Notes under the pieces: generated by a model
What the model was told of the DNA's origin: nothing
Databases searched by the model: none
Seen by the model: only the letters and a program-made list of their open reading frames with translations
Position numbers and translations under genes: made by a program
Source of the DNA: an uncultured Bacteroidales bacterium
Lineage (GTDB): Bacteria > Bacteroidota > Bacteroidia > Bacteroidales > Marinilabiliaceae
Direction of reading: 5' to 3'
NCBI GenBank assembly: GCA_934717675.1
Contig: CAKUYZ010000043.1
Coordinates: 1 to 14,207 of the forward strand
DNA: 14,207 nucleotides
In this document: positions 1 through 5,563 of the stretch, piece after piece
Layout of the letters: each line of letters starts with the position of its first letter
How positions within the stretch are numbered: the stretch's first letter is position 1

Positions 1-1451
1 CTGAAGTGGTGCTTCACGCCCATGACCTCCTGATAGTCCTCATGCCCCTTTCCGGCCACAAGCACAATGTCTCCCGGCTTGGCCAGGGCCGCGGCCGCCC
101 GTATGGCCTCGCGGCGATCCACAATGGTGAGGGCCTTTGCCATCTGGTTGTCATCAAGGCCCGCCTTCATGTCGGCAAGGATGGCCTCGGGGTCCTCGGA
201 GCGAGGGTTGTCACTCGTCAAGATCACGCGGTCGGAGCGCAAGACGGCCTCTTGCGCCATCTCGGGTCTCTTGGTCTTGTCGCGGTCTCCGCCGCACCCG
301 ACCACGCATATGACCTGCTGCGCGCCGCGCCTCACCTCATTGATTGTGGACAGTACGTTAAGCAGCGCGTCGGGCGTGTGAGCATAGTCCACGATGGCCG
401 TGGCCCCGTTTTTGAGCCTGACGGTCTGGAAACGCCCCTCGACGGGTTTGAGCGAGCTCAATGCCACCAAGACCTGATGAGGGTCGAAGCCCAGCTCCAC
501 GGCCGCGCCAAATATGGCCAGGAGGTTATATGCGTTGAAGCGTCCCACGAACTGCATGTAGGCCTCTTCGGCGCACGGCTTCGCGCCATCGGCAGAGAAG
601 CGGATGAGCATCCCGTCCATGCTGTCTTCAATCACAAAGGCCTTATAGTCCGCCAGGGTCTGGAGGGAGTATGAGCGGCGGCGCGCCTTGGTGTTTTGCA
701 ACATCTTGGAGCCGTTCTTGTCATCGATATTGGTGAGGGCGAAAGCCTCCTTCTTCAGGCCGTCGAAGAAACCTTTCTTGGCCGCAATGTAGTTGGCGAA
801 GGTCTTGTGGAAGTCAAGATGATCATGCGTGATGTTGGTGAAAATGCCACCGTCGAAGTCCAGCGCCGCGATGCGCCTCTGCACCACACTGTGTGAACTG
901 ACCTCCATGAAGCAATATTCGCAGCCCTCGTCCACCATGCGCCTCATTGTCTTCTGCAGTGTTATGGCGTCGGGCGTGGTCTGCATGGCGGCGGCGCGCT
1001 CTTGCCCCACATAGTTGGCCACGGTGGAGAAGAGGCCGCTCTTGTGCCCCAAGGCCGTGGTGAGGCGATAGAGGAGCGTGGCTATGGTGGTCTTGCCATT
1101 GGTGCCCGTCACGCCCACAAGTTTGAGGCTCCGCGAGGGGTGGCCATAAAAGGCCGACGCCAGGTGGCCAAGAGCCTCGTGAGTGTCCGCCACGGTGACG
1201 ATGGCGCAGTCTTCCGGCACCTCGCCCTCCGGGGCGCGCTCGCAGACAATGGCGCGGCAGCCGGCCTTGATGGCGGAGCCGATGAACGCGTGGCCGTCAG
1301 CTTTCTCTCCCCGTTGCGCCACAAAGAGCGAGCCGCCGACGGCCTTGCGGCTGTCTAGCGTCACGAGGTTGACGTCGGCATCGGCGGGGCCGGATATTGT
1401 CATGTCTTTCAGGCCGCCCCTGGCCTGCGAGAGAATGTCTTTCAGCTTCAT
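1..1451 (-). CDS. murE: UDP-MurNAc-tripeptide synthetase MurE (meso-DAP-adding), 3' end cut by window
   Basis: Cytoplasmic Mur ligase that adds the third stem-peptide residue to UDP-MurNAc-L-Ala-D-Glu using ATP. Reading the minus strand from ATG at 1451 gives 483 codons with no stop. The visible end (EDYQEVMGVKHHF) matches the usual C-terminal region of the family, so only a few residues are missing. Visible motifs are the ATP-binding loop TGTNGKT (residues 115-121), the central EVSSH (about 183-187), the AKK segment with the lysine that is normally carbamylated (about 224-226), DYAHTP (355-360), and DNPR at 414-417. DNPR is the established signature for meso-diaminopimelate rather than lysine, so the peptidoglycan is predicted to be DAP-type. 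The start lies 24 nt after the ftsI stop and has no clear Shine-Dalgarno sequence. It is the last visible gene of the dcw cluster; mraY would be expected just outside the window. Confidence 0.97.
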   Translation of the reverse strand, partial: MKLKDILSQARGGLKDMTISGPADADVNLVTLDSRKAVGGSLFVAQRGEKADGHAFIGSAIKAGCRAIVCERAPEGEVPEDCAIVTVADTHEALGHLASAFYGHPSRSLKLVGVTGTNGKTTIATLLYRLTTALGHKSGLFSTVANYVGQERAAAMQTTPDAITLQKTMRRMVDEGCEYCFMEVSSHSVVQRRIAALDFDGGIFTNITHDHLDFHKTFANYIAAKKGFFDGLKKEAFALTNIDDKNGSKMLQNTKARRRSYSLQTLADYKAFVIEDSMDGMLIRFSADGAKPCAEEAYMQFVGRFNAYNLLAIFGAAVELGFDPHQVLVALSSLKPVEGRFQTVRLKNGATAIVDYAHTPDALLNVLSTINEVRRGAQQVICVVGCGGDRDKTKRPEMAQEAVLRSDRVILTSDNPRSEDPEAILADMKAGLDDNQMAKALTIVDRREAIRAAAALAKPGDIVLVAGKGHEDYQEVMGVKHHF

Positions 1452-1475
1452 AGTTGATATATGAATTTGTTGCGA

Positions 1476-3602
1476 TCAGTTTTCGAGGGTCAGGTGAATG
1501 GCCTGGCCGCGATTAAATTTGTGGCCCTCGGGCAAGCTTTGGCTCGAGACGCGGCCCAGCCCCTCGACCGAGACGGCCAGCCCCATGCCCTCCAGCAGGC
1601 TCACGGCGTCTGAAGCGCCCATGCCCACGACAGCCGGCACGACGCCCTGCATGAAGAAACGCGGCCTGACGCTCACGCCCTCCTTGCCGGCCTTGGCGCT
1701 CACCCAGTCCGACGCCGAAGAAGACAACGTGCTTGGCACCTTGAGGTCGGAGAGCGACTTCATGAGGTCTGGCGCCCAACCTCCCTTGCTGAACGGCATG
1801 GAGCCAGAAGACGGCACCGCGGGCCTGGCGTCTCCCTTACCTTTACGGAACTCTGCGGCATAGACGCGGTCGGCAATGTCTTTCACCACGCTGCCTGCCA
1901 CCACGTTGCCATAATAGACGTCGTTGCTTGGGCCATAGACCATGACCACGCAGCTGTATAGTGGCTCATCGGCAGGGAAATAGCCGGCGAAAGAGGCCAG
2001 ATAGCTCAACTCGCCGTCTTTTTTGTAGCCATTGCCATCGTGCGCTATTTGCGCCGTGCCGGTCTTTCCGGCTATTTTATATGGCGTGTCTCGGATGTTG
2101 CGTGCCGTTCCGTTCTCCACCACCCCTTTCAGCGCCGCCTGCGCCGCCCTTATGGTGCGCGAGGTTGCAATGGAATTTCGCATGACGTGCGGCTTGGCCT
2201 CGGCCACTCTCGCCCCGTCTTCCATTTGGCACTCCACGAACATGGGTCTCATCATGGTGCCGTTGTTCGCCACGGCGTTGTAGAACGTCAGCAGCTGGAG
2301 CGGCGTGAGTCGCACCTCGTAGCCAATTGACATCCAAGGCAACGTGATGCCGCTCCAGGTGGGGTCTGACGGGTCTTTTATGACAGAGCGGTTCTCTCCC
2401 TTGATGTCCAGCCCCAGGCTGTCGCAGAGCCCCATGTTTCGCAGACAGTTGACATACTCCTGCTTGTCGGCCCCGAAGCACTTCATGACAAGTCTCGAAA
2501 TGCCAATGTTGCTAGAGACCTCAAAAGCCCTCTGCACCGAGACGTTGCCATGCCCTCCGGGCTTGCTGTCCCTCATCACCCTGTCATAGAGCCTGAACTG
2601 GCCGTCATAGGTGTCTATGGTGTCGGTCAGTTTCGCCCCACCCTCTTCCAGGCAGGCCATGAGCGATGCCAGTTTGAACGTGGACCCCGGCTCGGCCAGC
2701 TCTCCTATGGCGTAGTTGTAGTGATCTTCAGAATATGAGCCGTCGGGCTGCCGACAGAGGTTCACGATGGCCCTTACGGCCCCCGTCTTGACCTCCATGA
2801 GCAACGCCACCCCATGATCGGCCTGATGCTTTCGCAATTGGCGCAGGAGCGAGTACTCGGCCACGTCTTGTATGTCAATGTCTATGGTGGTGACGATGCT
2901 GCGGCCATTGACTGGCGGCACGGCCTCCTCCTGAATCCATCGGCCCGTCATCTTGAGCTTGTTGCTGACGCCATCTTTGCCGCGCAGCACCTTGTCACAG
3001 GAGTTTTCGAGCCCCACCATTCCGCCTTTCTGCTTGTCTTGGTAGAGTTTGCCCACGGTTCGCGCCGCGAGGAGGCCGAAAGGCAGTTTGCGATCGTCAC
3101 TCTGCTCCACCATGAAGCCGCCACGGTTTCGTCCTTTCTCAAAGATGGCGAACTCGCGCACCTTCTTGTACTCCACGTGCGAGATTCGCCTGTTGCCGAG
3201 GCGCAGATACCTTATTCCTCTGACCCTGGCGCGCTCAATCTGCTCTCTGTATTTCTCTGGAGACTTGTCTTTGAAGAGATTGGAGAGCTGCGTGGCCAAC
3301 TTCCAGATGTCCTTGCGAAACACATCTTCCTTCAGTCCGTCGGCGCACGGGTCCATCACAATGCGGTAGCTCGGCACTGAGCAGGCCAGCTTCCTGCCAT
3401 CGCGGGCCAAGATGTCTCCCCTCTCGGCCAAGACAGGCACTTTGCGTTTGGAGTTGTTGTTGACCATCTTGCGATATCGCTCACCATCCACCACCTGAAG
3501 GCGGACGGTCTGGACGAAGATGGCAATGAAGGCCAGCGCGATGACGATGATCACCAACTTCATGCGCAAATATGTGGACTTGAAAGTCTTGTCCGCCGCC
3601 AT
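1476..3602 (-). CDS. ftsI: Septal penicillin-binding protein FtsI/PBP3 with C-terminal PASTA domain
   Basis: Division-specific class B PBP, a D,D-transpeptidase that cross-links septal peptidoglycan in the periplasm. From the ATG at 3602 it is 708 residues: a short cytoplasmic tail, one membrane anchor (about 15-31), a PBP dimerisation domain (roughly 50-220), then a transpeptidase domain with all three active-site motifs: STFK (S307 nucleophile, K310), SSN (363-365) and KTGT (513-516). The C-terminal 60 residues (from about 650, VVPAVVGMGASDAVSLLEGMGL) look like a single PASTA domain, reached through a Ser/Pro-rich linker (about 588-640). An in-frame upstream start at 3650 would add 16 residues and overlap ftsL. 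The start at 3602 is preferred because AAAGGAGA (3608-3615) sits at ideal spacing before it and the product then begins with a normal short N-tail. Part of the dcw operon. Confidence 0.97.
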   Translation of the reverse strand: MAADKTFKSTYLRMKLVIIVIALAFIAIFVQTVRLQVVDGERYRKMVNNNSKRKVPVLAERGDILARDGRKLACSVPSYRIVMDPCADGLKEDVFRKDIWKLATQLSNLFKDKSPEKYREQIERARVRGIRYLRLGNRRISHVEYKKVREFAIFEKGRNRGGFMVEQSDDRKLPFGLLAARTVGKLYQDKQKGGMVGLENSCDKVLRGKDGVSNKLKMTGRWIQEEAVPPVNGRSIVTTIDIDIQDVAEYSLLRQLRKHQADHGVALLMEVKTGAVRAIVNLCRQPDGSYSEDHYNYAIGELAEPGSTFKLASLMACLEEGGAKLTDTIDTYDGQFRLYDRVMRDSKPGGHGNVSVQRAFEVSSNIGISRLVMKCFGADKQEYVNCLRNMGLCDSLGLDIKGENRSVIKDPSDPTWSGITLPWMSIGYEVRLTPLQLLTFYNAVANNGTMMRPMFVECQMEDGARVAEAKPHVMRNSIATSRTIRAAQAALKGVVENGTARNIRDTPYKIAGKTGTAQIAHDGNGYKKDGELSYLASFAGYFPADEPLYSCVVMVYGPSNDVYYGNVVAGSVVKDIADRVYAAEFRKGKGDARPAVPSSGSMPFSKGGWAPDLMKSLSDLKVPSTLSSSASDWVSAKAGKEGVSVRPRFFMQGVVPAVVGMGASDAVSLLEGMGLAVSVEGLGRVSSQSLPEGHKFNRGQAIHLTLEN

Positions 3603-3607
3603 TAAAA

Positions 3608-3615
3608 TCTCCTTT
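3608..3615 (-). promoter_or_regulatory. Ribosome binding site of ftsI
   Basis: The minus strand reads AAAGGAGA, with GGAG ending 6 nt before the ATG at 3602. It decides the start of ftsI in favour of the shorter product. A strong Shine-Dalgarno sequence is unusual in Bacteroidetes, and most other genes here have none. Confidence 0.8.
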
Positions 3616-3636
3616 CGTCCTATTGGCGAAACTCGC

Positions 3637-3963
3637 CTAGTTTTCCACAATCCGCGGAGGCTCCGTCAGCTCTTTGAGGCCAAGGCCCTCGTCCTCGACC
3701 CTGCGCAGCACCTCGCTTTGCTTGCTCATGTTCATGAGCTGGCTCTGTGTGGTTATGTGTTCGTAGCGCAGCTCCTTAATCTCGGACTGGAGGTCGTTGA
3801 TGGCGCGGAGTTTGCGCTCTGTGTCTAGGTTATTGGTTATATATATGAAAATGAGGAAGGCAATGAAAATGAGATGCCCTGGCGTAAAATCCAGAGGGAG
3901 TGACACTTGGCCATTAGAGAGCCTTTGGAGCCACTTCAGCACGGAGTCTGAGCCCGCGGCCAT
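3637..3963 (-). CDS. ftsL: FtsL-like cell division protein
   Basis: Small bitopic inner-membrane protein of the divisome, expected to work with FtsB/FtsQ and to control FtsW-FtsI activity. From ATG at 3963 it has 108 residues: a cytoplasmic N-tail of about 27, one hydrophobic segment (about 29-43, LIFIAFLIFIYIT), then a charged helical stretch (about 47-85, ERKLRAINDLQSEIKELR) of coiled-coil character, ending EPPRIVEN. FtsL is poorly conserved in sequence; the call rests on size, topology and its position between rsmH and ftsI. The ATG overlaps the rsmH TGA by one base (TGATG) and is preceded by a perfect Shine-Dalgarno sequence. An in-frame upstream start at 3996 would add 11 residues inside rsmH and lacks that support. 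The ftsI start follows 34 nt after the stop. Confidence 0.88.
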   Translation of the reverse strand: MAAGSDSVLKWLQRLSNGQVSLPLDFTPGHLIFIAFLIFIYITNNLDTERKLRAINDLQSEIKELRYEHITTQSQLMNMSKQSEVLRRVEDEGLGLKELTEPPRIVEN

Positions 3964-4895
3964 CAGCGCGCCTCCTTTCCCGCCCTCACGGCCCACCTCA
4001 GCTTGGCGGAGCGCGCCCTCGGGTTTCGCTCCACCTCCTCGGCCGACGGCACAATGGGCTTACGCTGCCTGACCACAAAAGGCACGTCTACGGTGCCGAA
4101 GACGGCATCTTGTTCGGCCTGCGCCTTCTGCGGGTCGCCACTTTTCATTATGTTTTTCACCATTCTGTCCTCGAGGCTGTGATATGCTATCATGACCATC
4201 CTCCCGCCCGGGCGAATGACCTTGGCACACCCTCGCAGCATGGCGTCTAGCGCGTCCATTTCCCTGTTTACCTCGATGCGCAGGGCTTGGAAGACCTTTG
4301 TGAGTGTCTTGTTCTGCTCCGGCTTGGACGTCACGGCCTCGACAATCTCGCGCAGTGCCGCGGTGGTGGCAATGGTGGCTTCGGCCCTCGCCTTGGAAAT
4401 GGCGTTGACAATGCGGAAAGGCTTGTCCACCTCGCCCCAGTTGCCCAAGACCTTAGCCAACGCGTCGGGCTCATAAGAGTTCACCACGTCCGCCGCCGTG
4501 CGGTCGGCCTTCCTGTTCATGCGCATATCTAGCGGCCCGTCTTGACGGAAAGAGAAACCCCTGCCGCCATCGTCAAAGTGGTGTGACGACACCCCAAGGT
4601 CTCCCAACACGCCATCGACAAGCCCAACGCCCATATAGTCCACAAAATCCGCAAGATAGTGGAAATTGTGGTGAACGAGCGTGAAGCGCGGGTCGTCTGG
4701 GACGTTGGCCAAGGCATCGTCATCTTGGTCAAAGGCAATGAGGCGGCCGTCCGGGCCTAGCCGGCGAAGAATCTCGCGGCTGTGCCCTCCCCCGCCAAAG
4801 GTTACGTCTACGTATGTGCCATCAGGACGGATGCCAAGGGCGTCTACCGACTCGGCAAGCAACACCGGCACATGGTATGTATGGTCTTGTTCCAC
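3963..4895 (-). CDS. rsmH: 16S rRNA (cytosine-1402-N4)-methyltransferase RsmH
   Basis: SAM-dependent methyltransferase (formerly MraW) that methylates C1402 in the decoding site of 16S rRNA, in the cytoplasm. The 310-residue product is of normal family length. It shows HVPVLLAESVDAL at the N-terminus, the SAM-binding loop DVTFGGGGHS (30-39), DLGVSSHHFD (99-108), FQALRIEVNRE (202-212), YHSLEDR (238-244) and the C-terminal NPRARSAKLRW. The start codon is GTG at 4895, 11 nt after the mraZ stop. There is no in-frame ATG between that GTG and the upstream stop at 4914-4916, and no clear Shine-Dalgarno sequence. A second in-frame GTG at codon 9 would remove the residues just before the conserved HVPVLL, so the first is preferred. 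Second gene of the dcw cluster; its stop overlaps the ftsL start. Confidence 0.97.
   Translation of the reverse strand: MEQDHTYHVPVLLAESVDALGIRPDGTYVDVTFGGGGHSREILRRLGPDGRLIAFDQDDDALANVPDDPRFTLVHHNFHYLADFVDYMGVGLVDGVLGDLGVSSHHFDDGGRGFSFRQDGPLDMRMNRKADRTAADVVNSYEPDALAKVLGNWGEVDKPFRIVNAISKARAEATIATTAALREIVEAVTSKPEQNKTLTKVFQALRIEVNREMDALDAMLRGCAKVIRPGGRMVMIAYHSLEDRMVKNIMKSGDPQKAQAEQDAVFGTVDVPFVVRQRKPIVPSAEEVERNPRARSAKLRWAVRAGKEAR
3971..3978 (-). promoter_or_regulatory. Ribosome binding site of ftsL, inside the rsmH 3' end
   Basis: The minus strand reads AAAGGAGG, 7 nt before the ATG at 3963 and within the last codons of rsmH. It fixes the ftsL start and suggests coupled translation across the TGATG junction. 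Confidence 0.8.
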
Positions 4896-4906
4896 TGGGG
4901 TTTGTC

Positions 4907-5368
4907 TTATTTGTTACCGAAAATCTCGTCAGACAGCGCGGCGAGGTCGTCTCCGGAGAGTGACAGAGCCGCCATTTTCTGCTTGTCCCACAACTCAATG
5001 TGGTCATCCACCCCCAACAGGGTCAACTCCTTGTCCGCTCCAATGAGCTCCAGCATCTTCTGAGGCACTAGCATCCTGCCGTTGCCATCTAGCTGAACCT
5101 CACAAGTTGACCTCAGCGACTCTCGCAGAAATTGCGCATGCTGCCGGTTGTATGGGTTGAGCCTCTGTCGCAAAGCGGACATCATAGCCTCCCACACAGA
5201 ATGGGGATATATGACGAGGCAATCTTCGAATATGTCTTTACGGATGACCAGGCGCACCTGCTCCTCGCCCTCAAACTCGCGCTTGAAAGCGGCAGGAAGA
5301 ACTATACGGTTCTTCGCGTCGGCACGACTGTCAAAGTCGCCTATGAAAGAGTATGCCTTGGCCTCCAT
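4907..5368 (-). CDS. mraZ: Transcriptional regulator MraZ
   Basis: DNA-binding regulator at the head of the dcw cluster. In other bacteria it binds short direct repeats upstream of its own gene and controls cluster expression. The 153-residue product carries two AbrB/SpoVT-like repeats: the first around residues 10-32 (GDFDSRADAKNRIVLPAAF) and the second around 90-110 (EVQLDGNGRMLVPQKMLEL). It is close to the normal family length of about 150. The ATG at 5368 begins MEAKAYSFIGDF; no good Shine-Dalgarno sequence precedes it. Just upstream is an array of four GTGG repeats that fits the known binding-site architecture, so autoregulation is likely. rsmH follows after 11 nt. Confidence 0.96.
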   Translation of the reverse strand: MEAKAYSFIGDFDSRADAKNRIVLPAAFKREFEGEEQVRLVIRKDIFEDCLVIYPHSVWEAMMSALRQRLNPYNRQHAQFLRESLRSTCEVQLDGNGRMLVPQKMLELIGADKELTLLGVDDHIELWDKQKMAALSLSGDDLAALSDEIFGNK

Positions 5369-5377
5369 ATTCGAAGT

Positions 5378-5409
5378 GTAAATTTAGCTCCGAATAAAAC
5401 CACTTGCAA
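5378..5409 (-). promoter_or_regulatory. Candidate mraZ promoter (-33/-7 Bacteroidetes type)
   Basis: On the minus strand TTGC (5409-5406) is followed after 19 nt by TAAATTTAC (5386-5378), close to the Bacteroidetes TTTG / TAnnTTTG pair. The start of transcription would fall only about 4-6 nt before the mraZ ATG, which is unusually short. The true promoter may therefore lie further up in the AT-rich stretch 5436-5500. If real, its -33 element overlaps one of the MraZ boxes, which would allow repression. Confidence 0.33.
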
Positions 5410-5437
5410 CCACTTTCACCCACATTTTTACCACACA
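5396..5437 (-). promoter_or_regulatory. MraZ operator: four GTGG direct repeats
   Basis: On the minus strand GTGG occurs four times, at 5434-5431, 5423-5420, 5413-5410 and 5403-5400, with steps of 11, 10 and 10 bp. The surrounding bases are also similar (AAGTGGTT, AAGTGGTT, ATGTGGGT, TGTGGTA). Known MraZ sites are direct repeats of TGGGN or AAAGTG type at a one-helical-turn spacing just upstream of mraZ, so position, periodicity and core all match. Binding itself is inferred. Confidence 0.8.
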
Positions 5438-5504
5438 CCATTTACTAGATTGATTTTTAATGTTTTAGTAATTAGTTAAAACCAAGATCTAATGGAATGC
5501 GCAC

Positions 5505-5541
5505 ATAAAAAAGCCCCCGGCCTTTGAAAGGTCGGGGGCTT
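5505..5541 (-). terminator. Rho-independent terminator after the AsmA-family gene
   Basis: The minus strand forms a GC-rich hairpin (AAGCCCCCGACCTTT pairing with AAAGGCCGGGGGCTT, one G-U pair, small loop; 5541-5511) followed directly by a T run (5512-5506). It sits 22 nt after the stop at 5564 and isolates the upstream operon from the mraZ promoter region. Confidence 0.93.
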
Positions 5542-5563
5542 GGTCGCGGCTTGTCACCGCTTG

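Noticed and set aside
3603..3650. Sixteen-residue N-terminal extension of FtsI starting at 3650
   Set aside because: It overlaps the end of ftsL and has no ribosome binding site, whereas the ATG at 3602 has a consensus one.
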